Shown: piece by piece, positions 15,856-25,597 of the stretch
Layout of the letters: every line of letters starts with the position of its first letter
Numbering within the stretch: the stretch's first letter is position 1
DNA from: Bacteroidota bacterium
GTDB lineage: Bacteria > Bacteroidota > Ignavibacteria > Kryptoniales > JAKASW01
Reading direction: 5' to 3'
Assembly (NCBI GenBank): GCA_021812985.1
Contig: JAKAMG010000005.1
Span: 7,280 to 71,279 of the forward strand
Length of the DNA stretch: 64,000 nt
Notes under the pieces: generated by a model
Told to the model about the DNA's origin: nothing
What the model saw: the letters and a program-made list of their open reading frames with translations, nothing else
The model's database searches: none
Position numbers and translations under genes: made by a program

Positions 15856-17136
15856 CTAAGACGGAAGTTCTTGGAGCATCGCTGTCAGAACCGAATAGAC
15901 ACTCTCGAGCTGGCTGTCGGTCATGCAGTACGGAGGGATCAGGTACATGACATTTCCCAGTGGCCTTACTATCACGCGGCGGTCGATGCAGAAATCGTTC
16001 ATCCAGTCTCTCAGGTTGTTCAGATATCCGGTCTTCCCTTTCGCCGCCACGTCAAAGGCCATTACGGTCCCAATCCGTCTCGGATTTCTTACGCGTTCGT
16101 GTTTTGAAATAGCCGAGACAAAAGCCTTCTGTCTCAAAGATACTCTCGCCACGTCGTCCCAAGTCTCTTTCTTCTCGAACAAATCGAGGCTCGCCAATGC
16201 CGCGGCACACGCGATCGGATTTCCGGTATATGAATGCCCGTGAAAAAGACTTTTCCGTTTGTCATCTGAGAGAAAGGCTTCGTATATCTCTTCGGTACAG
16301 GATGTCGCCCCAAGGGCCATGGTACCGCCTGTCAATCCCTTCGAGAGACAAATGATATCGGGTTTGTTGATCAAATAGTCCGATGCGAAGAATTTTCCGG
16401 TCCGCCCGAAACCCGTCAACACTTCGTCAGCTATCGTCGGGATCTTGTACTCCTTGCAAAGCGCCAACATTCGATCGAGTGGGACCGCGTCGTAAACAAT
16501 CATTCCGCCAGCCCCTTGGAGAAGGGGCTCAAAAATAAATGCCGCGATATCATCGGAGTTCACCGCCCTCTCAAGCTGGGCCAATGCTTCATTTCCCTTT
16601 CCACCCACCGGCGCGTCTACGACGACGACATCGAAAAGGAGTTCCCAGAATGGTTCTGTAAAAAGGTCCCTCACGCTGACGGACATAGCACCGAAAGTGT
16701 CACCATGGTACGAGTTGCTGAGGACGATCAGCTTCTGTCTCTTGTGCCCCCGATTGCGCCAGTATTGCAGTGCCATCTTTACCGCTACCTCTACCGCAGT
16801 CGAGCCGTTGTCGGAATAAAATATTCTGGACTGGTTGTCCGGAAGGACCTTCAGGAGGCGCTCGGCAAGAATTACGGCCGGTTCGTGCGTAAACCCGGCG
16901 AATATCACGTGTTCCAGACTGCGGAGCTGCTCGGCGACCCTTTCCGCGATGTATGGATGAGCGTGGCCATGCACGTTCACCCACCATGACGAGATAGCGT
17001 CGATATATTCCCTTCCGTCTTCATCATAGAGGAGCGCCCCTTCCCCCCGGACGATGGCGACAGGGGGGCGAGCAGTCAGCATCTGAGTATAAGGATGCCA
17101 TATGACTTTCCCGTCTCTTTCAGTCAACCGGCTCAA
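15856..17136 (-). CDS. bioA: Adenosylmethionine-8-amino-7-oxononanoate aminotransferase BioA
   Basis: Converts 7-keto-8-aminopelargonate (KAPA) to 7,8-diaminopelargonate (DAPA), using S-adenosylmethionine as amino donor, the third-last step of biotin synthesis. The class III aminotransferase fold is clear: WHPYTQM near the start, SSWWVNVHGHAHP, YSDNGSTAVEVAVKMALQYW, SYHGDTFGAMSVS, and the PLP lysine in CLSKGLTGGTMALG. The length of 426 aa is typical. The start is a TTG whose TTGA overlaps the bioD stop codon, so translation is coupled to bioD. It is the fourth gene of the bioB-bioF-bioD-bioA row. Confidence 0.96.
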   Translation of the reverse strand: MSRLTERDGKVIWHPYTQMLTARPPVAIVRGEGALLYDEDGREYIDAISSWWVNVHGHAHPYIAERVAEQLRSLEHVIFAGFTHEPAVILAERLLKVLPDNQSRIFYSDNGSTAVEVAVKMALQYWRNRGHKRQKLIVLSNSYHGDTFGAMSVSVRDLFTEPFWELLFDVVVVDAPVGGKGNEALAQLERAVNSDDIAAFIFEPLLQGAGGMIVYDAVPLDRMLALCKEYKIPTIADEVLTGFGRTGKFFASDYLINKPDIICLSKGLTGGTMALGATSCTEEIYEAFLSDDKRKSLFHGHSYTGNPIACAAALASLDLFEKKETWDDVARVSLRQKAFVSAISKHERVRNPRRIGTVMAFDVAAKGKTGYLNNLRDWMNDFCIDRRVIVRPLGNVMYLIPPYCMTDSQLESVYSVLTAMLQELPS

Positions 17137-17759
17137 CGGAACTCTCTTCTGAACATTTGAGCGTATTTCCGCACGACTTCCCGGTCGAGAATCTCCTCCT
17201 CGTCGACATAACCGAGCGGCTTGACGCCTGAGTAGCGCAGTATGAAATCGACTGACGACTTGACAGGCTTCCCGTTGAAAAAGACGCCGACGATGGGGAG
17301 GTCCCGTCTCCTCATCGCGTCGATGGTGAGAAGTGTGTGGTTGATGCTCCCGAGATAGTGCTTCGATACGATCACTGCCTGGGCATCCAGCGACTTGATG
17401 AGATCGAGCATGACCATCGACTCATTGACGGGAGACATCGCGCCGCCGGCACCCTCAATTATCAGGTCGCGCCCGTGAGTGTCTGGCAGAACCGTACGAA
17501 TCCTCTCCATGTCTATCGCAACCCCTTCTGCGGCGGCGGCCGCGTGCGGTGAAAGAGGTTCTCTGAGGCGATAAGCTTCAGGATGAAGAACGGAGATCTC
17601 GTTGGAAACCAATTTTCTTACCAGGTCAGTATCGGTGAAGCTGAGATTTCCCGCCTGAATGGGTTTCCAATAATCAGCTTCGAGTGCCTCCGTCAGTATC
17701 GCGGCTATGACGGTCTTTCCGATGTTAGTGTCGATCCCGGTGACGAAAATCCTTCTCAT
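17133..17759 (-). CDS. bioD: Dethiobiotin synthetase BioD
   Basis: ATP-dependent carboxylation and ring closure of 7,8-diaminopelargonate to dethiobiotin. The P-loop GIDTNIGKTVIAAIL follows immediately after the start, and the EGAGGAMSPVNE segment that binds substrate and metal is present. The ATG at 17759 is chosen over an upstream in-frame codon because it overlaps the bioF stop as ATGA and puts MRRIFVTG at the N-terminus, as in other BioD proteins (208 aa). It overlaps bioA at its 3' end. Both overlaps indicate a translationally coupled operon. Confidence 0.95.
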   Translation of the reverse strand: MRRIFVTGIDTNIGKTVIAAILTEALEADYWKPIQAGNLSFTDTDLVRKLVSNEISVLHPEAYRLREPLSPHAAAAAEGVAIDMERIRTVLPDTHGRDLIIEGAGGAMSPVNESMVMLDLIKSLDAQAVIVSKHYLGSINHTLLTIDAMRRRDLPIVGVFFNGKPVKSSVDFILRYSGVKPLGYVDEEEILDREVVRKYAQMFRREFR

Positions 17760-18886
17760 GTCAACATCCCCAGTTTGTTTGTCAGACCTAAAATTTCTTC
17801 TTCTGTGTTGAACGCGTGCAGGCAAACCCTCAGGCGCTCCGAGCCGGCTGGAACCGTCGGATGCATAATGGGCCGCACGTCGTAGCCGGCCACCTGTATC
17901 TGATGCGCGAACGACTTAACCTCAGCATTGCCGGGCACAACCACGCACTGTATTGCGCTCTGGCTCTCAATGATCCTCGCTCGAACTCCGTCGGTCAGAT
18001 TACGTTTGAAGAGTGCAACTCGCTCTGCGAGGCGCTCCATCGACTCCTGATCAGCGAGCAGGTACTCATAGGCACAGCGAATTGCGGCAAGAGAGTGGAA
18101 CGGAAGAGCGGTAGTGTATATGAATGAGCGCGCGAAATTAATCAGGTAAGACCGGAGCGTCTCGGAACCGAGCACAACCGCGCCATGCGTGCCAAGCGCC
18201 TTTCCGAAGGTGTGCACTCTGGCAAAGACATCTCGCGTCAATCCAAGCTCCGCAGCAAGCCCTTCACCCTTCCTGCCGAAGACTCCTGTCGCATGTGCCT
18301 CATCGACGATCAGGTTGGCACCGTAAGCCCGGCAGAGCTTCGCCATTTCCGAAAGGGGCGCACAATCACCGTCCATCGAATATACCGACTCGACCGCGAC
18401 GTAGACGCTGCTTCCGGCTGATTTGATGCGTCTCTCCAGATCCTCGACGTCGTTATGCTCAAATGAAAAAGCCCTGGCGTGGCTGAGCCTTATGCCGTCC
18501 CTTATGGAGGCGTGGACGAGTTTGTCATAAAGTATCGTGTCGTTCCTCTGCGGGACAGATGAGAACAATCCGAGGTTAGCGTCGTATCCGGAATTAAAAA
18601 TCAAACCACTCTGAGAGCCGTGGAAGCCTGCTATAAAGCTTTCCAGCTCCTCGCAGTATGAACTGTTCCCGGAAATAAGGCGGGAACCGGTTGAACCGCT
18701 CTTGGACTCAGGATGCTTGCGTACCTCCTCGGCTATCATTTCCCTCAAAGTCTCGGCTCTGGAGAATCCCAAATAGTCGTTAGAGCAGAAATCAGCGAGC
18801 CCTGGTGACACCCTAAGCTCCCTCAGAGAGCCGAGCTTCTCCCTCTCTTCAAGCGCGTGTCTCAGCTTATCTTCTGTCTCAGACAT
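17756..18886 (-). CDS. bioF: 8-amino-7-oxononanoate synthase BioF
   Basis: PLP-dependent decarboxylative condensation of pimeloyl-thioester with alanine to give KAPA. Alpha-oxoamine synthase landmarks are present: DFCSNDYLGFSR, GSTGSRLISGNSSYCEELE, SVYSMDGDCAPL, VDEAHATGVFGRKGEG and the PLP-lysine context HTFGKALGTHGAVV. The length of 376 aa is typical. It is second in the biotin row, 165 bp downstream of bioB, and overlaps bioD by ATGA. Confidence 0.95.
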   Translation of the reverse strand: MSETEDKLRHALEEREKLGSLRELRVSPGLADFCSNDYLGFSRAETLREMIAEEVRKHPESKSGSTGSRLISGNSSYCEELESFIAGFHGSQSGLIFNSGYDANLGLFSSVPQRNDTILYDKLVHASIRDGIRLSHARAFSFEHNDVEDLERRIKSAGSSVYVAVESVYSMDGDCAPLSEMAKLCRAYGANLIVDEAHATGVFGRKGEGLAAELGLTRDVFARVHTFGKALGTHGAVVLGSETLRSYLINFARSFIYTTALPFHSLAAIRCAYEYLLADQESMERLAERVALFKRNLTDGVRARIIESQSAIQCVVVPGNAEVKSFAHQIQVAGYDVRPIMHPTVPAGSERLRVCLHAFNTEEEILGLTNKLGMLT

Positions 18887-19051
18887 GAGTGATTATTAGT
18901 CCTGATAATTTTGAGACGAAAGATCATCGGAATGCTTCAAAGGCCCGGCAAGATCGCGCACCCTCGTACGTGGGTCCCTGCGCTTGATCGAGTTTACCGA
19001 GCTCGCACTGACCGTGCGCCCAATTCACTCCGGCAATGGCTCGTCTTCTAT

Positions 19052-20050
19052 TTAGTTAGAAGCCAATTCGTCCTTAAAGGCCTTCCTCGGCTTCAGACCG
19101 AGTCCGGAGAGGAGTTCCTTGTCCTCATCTACAGGGGGGTTGGGCGTTGTGAGAAGTTTATCGCCAGCAAAGATCGAGTTTGCCCCAGCCATGAAACAGA
19201 GCGCCTGGGCTTCGCGCGACAACTGCATCCTTCCGGCGCTGAGCCTGACCATCGACTTCGGCATTATCATCCTCGCCGTGGCGATCATTCTTACGAAGTC
19301 CCACGCATCGACAGGAGGCATATCCTGGAGAGGCGTTCCCTCCACGGGGACAAGAGCGTTTATCGGAACAGACTCCGGATGCGGATCGAGGTTTGCCAGA
19401 GTCCTCAACATCTCGATCCGGTCCTCGACGGATTCGCCCATCCCGATGATGCCTCCGCTGCAAACGGTGATCTCAGCCTTGCGTGTATTCCTGATCGTGT
19501 CTATTCTATCTTTGTAGGTTCTGGTCGTTATTATACTCTTGTAGTAACCCGATGAAGTATCTACGTTGTGATTGTATGCGTAAAGGCCCGCCTCTTTCAG
19601 TTTCCTTGCCTGCTCCTCGGTCACCATACCAAGTGTGGCGCAGACTTCGAGTCCTATATCGTTGACGCCTCTCACCATTTCCAGTACCCGGTCGAAGTCT
19701 CTGTTGTCCCGGACCTCGCGCCAGGCAGCGCCCATGCAGAACCGCGTGGCTCCGGCCTCCTTTGCATTGCGCGCCTTCTCAAGGACCTCATCGACCAGCA
19801 TTAGAGGCTGGACATCAACGCCAGTATGGTATTCGACAGACTGGGGACAGTAAGCGCAGTCTTCAGTGCAGGCACCTGTCTTTATCGACAACAAAGAGCA
19901 GACCTGGATTTCAGAAGGATCGTGAAACTCCCTATGGAGCGTCGCCGCCCTGTACACTAGCTCGAGGAGTGGAAGGTTGTATATTTCTGCGATCTCGTCG
20001 TTCGTCCAATTGTGCCGAACGAGGATTTCCTGTGGGTTTTTCACTTGCAT
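19052..20050 (-). CDS. bioB: Biotin synthase BioB
   Basis: Radical SAM sulfur insertion into dethiobiotin. The CxxxCxxC cluster is in [14 protein letters not shown]; further BioB landmarks are [35 protein letters not shown] and the arginine-containing [11 protein letters not shown] near the second Fe-S cluster site. The length of 332 aa is typical. It is first in the bio row and has its own upstream region (20051-20120). No obvious BirA- or BioR-type operator was recognised there, so regulation is open. Confidence 0.96.
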   Translation of the reverse strand: MQVKNPQEILVRHNWTNDEIAEIYNLPLLELVYRAATLHREFHDPSEIQVCSLLSIKTGACTEDCAYCPQSVEYHTGVDVQPLMLVDEVLEKARNAKEAGATRFCMGAAWREVRDNRDFDRVLEMVRGVNDIGLEVCATLGMVTEEQARKLKEAGLYAYNHNVDTSSGYYKSIITTRTYKDRIDTIRNTRKAEITVCSGGIIGMGESVEDRIEMLRTLANLDPHPESVPINALVPVEGTPLQDMPPVDAWDFVRMIATARMIMPKSMVRLSAGRMQLSREAQALCFMAGANSIFAGDKLLTTPNPPVDEDKELLSGLGLKPRKAFKDELASN

Positions 20051-20120
20051 ACTCTCACCGATTTATATTTAAACAGACTTTCTTTGAGAATATAACCAGC
20101 GACGCCCGATTCTGAAAGAA

Positions 20121-20145
20121 GAGAGGCGGCATTACGCCGCCTCTC
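20121..20145 (-). terminator. Hairpin terminator between the RND operon and bioB
   Basis: A perfect 10-bp stem (GAGAGGCGGC / GCCGCCTCTC) with an ATTAC loop lies about 110 bp past the RND transporter stop. The minus-strand tail TTCTTTCAG is only partly T-rich. It probably ends the efflux operon before the biotin promoter. Confidence 0.6.
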
Positions 20146-20252
20146 TGAGACCACATGAAGACTGAACCAGGCCGGAGCCATTCGTGGTAGGCCTATCGCG
20201 AGACATTTCGAGTCGGCGAATCGTGGCGCGGCCGGGTCCCCAACCGAAGGAA

Positions 20253-23200
20253 TTACTCCTCCGCAGGCTCCATTTCAATTCCTCCTATCTCATCCTTCGG
20301 CTTGCGGCCAAGCATCGCTCTAACCTTTATTTGCGCGCCTTCAAAAAGCTCATAGACCACCGGAACAAGAACCAGGGTAAGGAACATCGAGCTCAGCAAA
20401 CCGCCGATGATTGCCCAGGCAAGGCCCGACTTCCACTCGGAGCCGGCGTCGGTTGACATGGCAAGAGGAATCATACCGATGACCATGGCCGTCGTGGTCA
20501 TCATGATCGGCCTTATCCTGCTCTCCCCCGCTTCTATGAGGGCATCGAAAGTCGATAGCCCGTCTTCGCGTTTTTTCTGGTTCGCGCGGTCGACCAGAAG
20601 AATCGCATTCTTTCCTACGAGGCCAATCAACATTATGATTCCGAGTATTGAGAATATGTTCAGCGACTTCATCGTCAGCGCCAGTGCCAGAAAGGCTCCG
20701 ACCATCGCAACGGGGATTGAAAAAAGTATGATGAAGGGTTCGCCGTAGGAATCATAGAGCGCTATAAGAACAAGGTAGACGAAAATGATCGCCGCGGCGA
20801 GCGCCAAGCCAAGGCTGCTAAACGCGTCAGCCTGGTTTTTCAGATCTCCCCAGTACTCGATGTGAACTCCTGACGGAAGTTCCTTGGTGGCCATGGCCTT
20901 CTTTATTTGGTCTCCCACCGTTCCCACCGGGCGGCCGATTACCTGGGAGTACACCGTAACGGCGCTGATCCTGTCGAACCTCTGAAGGACCGAAGGCGCA
21001 GTCGACTGGTAAACGCGGGCGAATTGCTGCAGCTGAACTTTCTTCCCGCTGTTGTTCACAAACGTCATATGCTTGAGGTCAGAAATCCTGGACCTGTCGA
21101 ATTTGTCGAGCGACACGAGGATATCGTAGTCGTCGCCTCCCTCCCTGAACTTGGCGTCATCGTTCCCCTGCATCGCGACCTGAAGCGCCGCACCCACGTC
21201 AGCTATAGACAACCCAAATGCAGCAAGCTTCTGTCTGTCAATGTCGACGCGCATCTCAGGGTTTCCGGTATCCGTAGACAGACGAACGTCAGCCGTGCCC
21301 GGAATCTTTCTGACCACGTCCTCGAGGATCTGCGCTGACTTGAGCACGTCAGCTCGACTCGGTCCGCTCACGATAAGCTGGATCGGTGTCTGGTTCGCCG
21401 TGCCGAAGAGACCTATCGGGTCGATGCGGGCGCTCACACCTGGTATGCCGAAGGCAAATTTCTTTATCATCTCGCCGATTTGATCCGTTGTGAGCTTTCG
21501 CTGTCCCTTAGGAACCAGCTCGACGTCCAGTTCCGAGCTGTGATTTGATGACTGGCCGATTAGGCCCTCGTTCGAGACGCCGACCTGCACGAAGTCTTTC
21601 TGTACCTCGGGGAGGCTGTTCACGTAGCGTTCCACCTCCTCCGTGACGAGGTTGGTGTGGCTCACCGTATAATTGGGCGGCATGTCCAGCGTAACGGCGA
21701 ACTGTCCCATGTCCGTTTGTGGCATGAACTCGGCTCCGATGAAACCAAGGGGGGCGAGCATCAACGATGCGACGAAGAGCCCTGCCGATATCGCCACGAT
21801 CTTCCATTTGTTGTGGAGGCTCCATTTCAGGAGCGACACGTACTGCGCCACCATCTTTCGAAAGTATTTCTCAAACTCAATCGCGAATCTCCCGATGAAG
21901 GTCCGGCCGCTTATCGTCTCAAGCTTGCTGATTCGGGAAGCGAGGAGAGGCGTCACCGTGAAAGACACGAAAAGGCTCATCAGTGTCGATATGACGACGA
22001 CTATAGCAAACTCCCTGACGATGTTCCCTATGAGACCTCCCGTAAGAGCGAGTGGAACATATATCACGACGTCCACCATGGTTATCGAGAGTGCCGCGAA
22101 GCCAATCTCGTTCCTTCCGCGCAAGGCCGCGGTTCTCGGCTTCTCACCCATCTCGAGGTGATGATGGATGTTCTCTATAACCACGATGGAGTCGTCCACA
22201 AGAATTCCGACAACAAGCGACAAACCAAGGAGCGTCATGAGGTTTAGACTGAACCCGAGAACGTACATCACAATAAACGTAGAGAGTATCGACGCGGGAA
22301 TAGCGAGCATGACGATGAAAGAGTTGCGGATGCTGTGCAAGAAGAGGAGCATCACCGCGGCGACGAGAATAACGGCGAGCAGGAGGTCGAACTTCACGCC
22401 GTTCACGGCCTGTATCGTAAAGGTCGAGCCATCCTGAGCAATATCGAATTTGATGTTCTCGGCCTTGTAGTCGCTCTCTATCTTCTTCAGTTCCGCCCGC
22501 ACCTGCCTGCTCACGTCGACCGTGTTTGCATCCGTTTGCTTCTGTACCAGTATACCGATTGATGTAACGCCGTTGATTCTGGTTATTGTCTGGTACTCCT
22601 TGTGCCCGTCTTCGACATCGGCGAGATCGGACAGCCGGACTTCGCCTCCGTCCTTCGACTTTCTGATTATGAGATTTCGGAGCTGATCGACCGAGCCGAG
22701 CTTCCCGGCGACCCTGACAATCAGCTGATTCGAGCTGTTTTGAAGCTTTCCCGTCGGGTAATCAATATTCGAGGCCTGAACCGCGTTCAAAACCTGAAGC
22801 ACTGAGATGCCGTAAGCCTTGAGCTTGGACTCATCTAGGTTCACCCTTATCTCCCTCTGGAGACCGCCGACCAGCGTGACGAGGCCAACCCCCTGAATTT
22901 CCGAGAGGCGGGGCTGAATCCTGTCTACAACAAACTGGTAGAACTTCGTGGCCGGCATATTGCTCGTGACCCCAAGCCTGAGAACAGGTATCGCCTGGAG
23001 ATCGAGTTTCGAAATCGCAGGCGTCTTCACGCCGGCGGGGAATGTGCCGACTATCTGATTTATCTTCTGCTGGGCTATCTGCATCTCGGTGTTGATGTCC
23101 GCCGTCTGGTCAAACTGAACCATGACGAAGGAGACCCCCTCATTCGATGTTGAAGTCATGCTGTAGACCTGATCGAGCGAGGAGAGTGCGTCTTCAATCG

Positions 23201-23396
23201 GTTTCGTCACCGAACTCTCGACTTCGTTCGGAGAGGCCCCAGGGTATATGGTCGATACCGAGAGTACCGGCGGGGTAATCTTGGGAATCAGTTCATAGTT
23301 CAGGTTTATCAGGCTGTACACTCCGAGAAGCGCCAGCGCCCCGAACACGACTACAACCAGCGTGGGTCTTTTTATTGCCAACTCTGTAATGGTCAT
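20253..23396 (-). CDS. RND multidrug efflux pump, HAE1/AcrB type
   Basis: A 1047-aa inner-membrane proton-driven exporter. It starts MTITELAIKRPTLVVVVFGALALLG, the usual first transmembrane helix, followed by the porter domain (YPGASPNEVE) and a long transmembrane bundle. The proton-relay Asp pair is in GILVDDSIVVIENI and the TM10 Lys in LIGLVGKNAILLVDRAN, so the transport mechanism looks intact. The second half repeats the first, as usual. It lies 32 bp downstream of the adaptor gene, forming a TetR-adaptor-pump operon. An outer-membrane TolC partner is not encoded in the window and must come from elsewhere. The substrate is unknown: drugs, bile-like compounds or lipids are all possible. Confidence 0.93.
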   Translation of the reverse strand: MTITELAIKRPTLVVVVFGALALLGVYSLINLNYELIPKITPPVLSVSTIYPGASPNEVESSVTKPIEDALSSLDQVYSMTSTSNEGVSFVMVQFDQTADINTEMQIAQQKINQIVGTFPAGVKTPAISKLDLQAIPVLRLGVTSNMPATKFYQFVVDRIQPRLSEIQGVGLVTLVGGLQREIRVNLDESKLKAYGISVLQVLNAVQASNIDYPTGKLQNSSNQLIVRVAGKLGSVDQLRNLIIRKSKDGGEVRLSDLADVEDGHKEYQTITRINGVTSIGILVQKQTDANTVDVSRQVRAELKKIESDYKAENIKFDIAQDGSTFTIQAVNGVKFDLLLAVILVAAVMLLFLHSIRNSFIVMLAIPASILSTFIVMYVLGFSLNLMTLLGLSLVVGILVDDSIVVIENIHHHLEMGEKPRTAALRGRNEIGFAALSITMVDVVIYVPLALTGGLIGNIVREFAIVVVISTLMSLFVSFTVTPLLASRISKLETISGRTFIGRFAIEFEKYFRKMVAQYVSLLKWSLHNKWKIVAISAGLFVASLMLAPLGFIGAEFMPQTDMGQFAVTLDMPPNYTVSHTNLVTEEVERYVNSLPEVQKDFVQVGVSNEGLIGQSSNHSSELDVELVPKGQRKLTTDQIGEMIKKFAFGIPGVSARIDPIGLFGTANQTPIQLIVSGPSRADVLKSAQILEDVVRKIPGTADVRLSTDTGNPEMRVDIDRQKLAAFGLSIADVGAALQVAMQGNDDAKFREGGDDYDILVSLDKFDRSRISDLKHMTFVNNSGKKVQLQQFARVYQSTAPSVLQRFDRISAVTVYSQVIGRPVGTVGDQIKKAMATKELPSGVHIEYWGDLKNQADAFSSLGLALAAAIIFVYLVLIALYDSYGEPFIILFSIPVAMVGAFLALALTMKSLNIFSILGIIMLIGLVGKNAILLVDRANQKKREDGLSTFDALIEAGESRIRPIMMTTTAMVIGMIPLAMSTDAGSEWKSGLAWAIIGGLLSSMFLTLVLVPVVYELFEGAQIKVRAMLGRKPKDEIGGIEMEPAEE

Positions 23397-23428
23397 CTCA
23401 ATGGATCCTTCTCAACATGTCTTCTCGT

Positions 23429-24511
23429 TCACAGACCCGACGAGGATTTTCCCGCCGCGGACTGCGAAACGACGTTCACCTTGTACCCATCCTCCAGATT
23501 ATCCTGGCCGTTCGTGACAACGGATTCTCCGGGCTGAAGGCCGTTCAGGACCTGCATATAGCTGTTATAGGTCGCGCCGACGACAATGTTCTTAAGACGG
23601 GCGATCCCGTTCTCAACGACGTAGACCTGCGCATTCTCAACACTTCCAACGAGAGCCTGCCTCGGTATGACGAGTGATTTCTGAGAAGAGACCACGCTGA
23701 AATGGACGTGAGCGAACATTCCTGCCTTGAGAGGATATTCCCTGCTGTTGTAGAAGTCGACCTCCACGGGGTAAGTGTGTTCGCCGTCTCCTTTCGAACT
23801 TATCGACTTTATGTAGCCACTGAACTCGACCCCGGGATAAACATCGGTAAGTATCGTGACCTTGTTCCCCGGCTTGAAATAGATGACATCATTCTCGTCG
23901 ACATTGACGGTGATCTTTAGACGAGAAATGTCCACAACCTCCGCGACAACCATCCCGGGACTGACGTAGGCGCCGAGGTCCACACCCCTGGAGGTGATGA
24001 TGCCGGCGATCGGGCTAGTGATTGTAGTATTGGTGAACTGCCTGTGGGCGTTGACATACTGGTCGTTCGCAGACTGATACGCCAGTTCCGCACCTTCCAG
24101 CTGGGCATCAGTTACCGAATGTTCCGAATACAATCTCTTGTAGCGGTCGTAGTCCTTGGTGGCCTTGTCGAGATTGACGGTAGCGAGCTCAAGCGATGCA
24201 GACTGGAGTTTGTCGTCGAGCTGAACGATAGCTCCCCCTGCCCGTTCGTAGTCACCAACACCGGCGAGAACCTTTATCACCTTTCCGGATGATTCCGAGA
24301 CAACGTGCACGTCATTGCTGGCATTGATTGTCCCGACGAGGTCAAGGTTGTCGGTCAGCGTTTTTCTTTCCACCGACGCAACGGTTACAGCATATGAGTC
24401 CACGTTCAGATTTCTCGTCTCAGCTTTTATCTTCGCGCGATTGCGGATCAGAACCGCCACCACGATCGCTATTGAAAGAAGAATTACAGAATAGACTTTC
24501 AAGTTCTTCAT
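23429..24511 (-). CDS. Periplasmic adaptor (membrane fusion) subunit of RND pump
   Basis: A 360-aa AcrA/MexA-type adaptor. The N-terminal membrane anchor (VYSVILLSIAIVVAVLI) is followed by a biotinyl-lipoyl half (VSESSGKVIKVLAGVGD), an alpha-hairpin (residues about 100-150), the second lipoyl half (TTITSPIAGIITSRGVDLGAYVSPG) and beta-barrel and membrane-proximal domains. No lipobox Cys is present, so it is anchored by the N-terminal helix. It is cotranscribed with the downstream RND pump and the upstream TetR gene (45 bp away). Confidence 0.92.
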   Translation of the reverse strand: MKNLKVYSVILLSIAIVVAVLIRNRAKIKAETRNLNVDSYAVTVASVERKTLTDNLDLVGTINASNDVHVVSESSGKVIKVLAGVGDYERAGGAIVQLDDKLQSASLELATVNLDKATKDYDRYKRLYSEHSVTDAQLEGAELAYQSANDQYVNAHRQFTNTTITSPIAGIITSRGVDLGAYVSPGMVVAEVVDISRLKITVNVDENDVIYFKPGNKVTILTDVYPGVEFSGYIKSISSKGDGEHTYPVEVDFYNSREYPLKAGMFAHVHFSVVSSQKSLVIPRQALVGSVENAQVYVVENGIARLKNIVVGATYNSYMQVLNGLQPGESVVTNGQDNLEDGYKVNVVSQSAAGKSSSGL

Positions 24512-24555
24512 TTACTACCTCTGTGTTTGAAATTTAGTTCCAGAAACCCGCGTCC

Positions 24556-25179
24556 TCACTGAGCCCCGGCCTCCACACCCCTGTGGAAAATATATTTCGA
24601 CCTTCCCTCTTCAGTGAGGATCCCTTCGAAGAGTATCTTTGAGATAGCCTCGAAAGCCTGCCCAGCCGTGCATGGCAGCTCCGAGAGCGTCTCGGGAATG
24701 ACAATCGACTCCACGGCGTTCGTATAAACCAGTATGGCTATGTCCTTGTCTATGTCACTCCGGAATATCCCCGATTCGAAGCCGGTCTCGAACAATCTTC
24801 TGATCTTATCGAAGATTTTTTCCTTCCTGATGTTGTGCATCTCCTGCCAGATCTCAGGGGCGCTCTGCCTTATGTCTCGAAGCCTGCTGAACTTCGACGA
24901 CCGCTCGCCTACATAATCGAGTGTGCTCCTGAATTTTCCGACGAAGTCGAGCTCTTCGCTCATCCATATTCTTTCGATATGATCCATCGTCTCGCTTTGT
25001 CTTACGCTTACAAGCTCTCGCAAAACTTCCTTCTTGTTCGAGAAAAACTTGTAGAGAGTCTTCTTGCTCATACCAAGTGTGGAGGCGATCTCCTCCATGG
25101 TAACGCGGGAATATCCGTGCCGCATGAACATTTCCTCTGCCGTCGCGAGGATCTTGGCTTTCGTTTCGATATCTGTCAT
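24556..25179 (-). CDS. TetR family regulator of the RND efflux operon
   Basis: A 207-aa TetR/AcrR repressor. The N-terminal helix-turn-helix is plain: TKAKILATAEEMFMRHGYSRVTMEEIASTLGMSKKTLYKFFSNKKEVL. The remaining helices form the ligand/dimer domain, with no recognisable ligand class. It is first in the operon with adaptor and pump, and inverted CGTTTCC/GGAAACG motifs upstream suggest that it represses its own transcript. Confidence 0.92.
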   Translation of the reverse strand: MTDIETKAKILATAEEMFMRHGYSRVTMEEIASTLGMSKKTLYKFFSNKKEVLRELVSVRQSETMDHIERIWMSEELDFVGKFRSTLDYVGERSSKFSRLRDIRQSAPEIWQEMHNIRKEKIFDKIRRLFETGFESGIFRSDIDKDIAILVYTNAVESIVIPETLSELPCTAGQAFEAISKILFEGILTEEGRSKYIFHRGVEAGAQ

Positions 25180-25211
25180 ATCAAATCCCTAAAATCAATA
25201 AAAAACGACAT

Positions 25212-25228
25212 ACGTTTCTATCGTTTCC
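25212..25228. promoter_or_regulatory. ACGTTTC-TCGTTTCC direct motif pair upstream of tetR
   Basis: ACGTTTC (25212-25218) and TCGTTTCC (25221-25228) lie 33-49 bp upstream of the TetR start. They share the CGTTTCC core with the inverted repeat at 25283-25310, suggesting a second regulator contact close to the promoter. Confidence 0.35.
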
Positions 25229-25237
25229 TTAAAAGAT

Positions 25238-25260
25238 AAAAAAAAGCGGCGTTTCGCCGT
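25238..25260 (-). terminator. Intrinsic terminator after the Pmp3-like gene
   Basis: On the minus strand, ACGGCG-AAA-CGCCGC is followed by a run of eight T. It separates the small membrane protein gene (25388-25597) from the tetR-efflux operon and lies between the two groups of CGTTTCC motifs. Confidence 0.7.
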
Positions 25261-25282
25261 CATTTCACGCCTGTTCAATATA

Positions 25283-25310
25283 GGAAACGAATTACGTATC
25301 GAACGTTTCC
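25283..25310. promoter_or_regulatory. Inverted repeat GGAAACG-N14-CGTTTCC, candidate TetR operator
   Basis: Seven-bp perfect inverted arms GGAAACG (25283-25289) and CGTTTCC (25304-25310) flank a 14-nt AT-rich centre upstream of the TetR gene. The terminator at 25238-25260 lies between this repeat and tetR, so the site may instead control an upstream start point; the target is uncertain. Confidence 0.4.
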
Positions 25311-25387
25311 AAATTAACTTGCTCATAAGCAGAAGTCAAGTACTTTTCGCTCATCCTCAACAGCACCGTGGCAGGAAAGGTGCCCGC

Positions 25388-25597
25388 TCATGCTCTTGAA
25401 GTTTTGATGGCCTTGATGACACGCCGAGTTCGCCGATCCTCATAATGATCCCGCACGACAAGGAGAGCGTGAACTACAGCTGGAATCCAGAAGAGAAAGC
25501 AGAGGAAGAAGTTCAGGATCGCCTGTATCGGCCTGCCGCTTAAAAGGACGGCCACGGGAGGGAGGAAGAATGACAGGAGATAGAGCATATTGTTCAC
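25388..25597 (-). CDS. Small membrane protein, Pmp3/YqaE (UPF0057) family
   Basis: A 69-aa protein with two hydrophobic helices in the Pmp3 pattern: FFLPPVAVLLSGR, then ILNFFLCFLFWIPAVVHALLVV. These are followed by a basic cytoplasmic tail. Family members are stress- or salt-associated proteolipids of unclear biochemical role. It is monocistronic and has its own terminator. Confidence 0.8.
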   Translation of the reverse strand: MNNMLYLLSFFLPPVAVLLSGRPIQAILNFFLCFLFWIPAVVHALLVVRDHYEDRRTRRVIKAIKTSRA

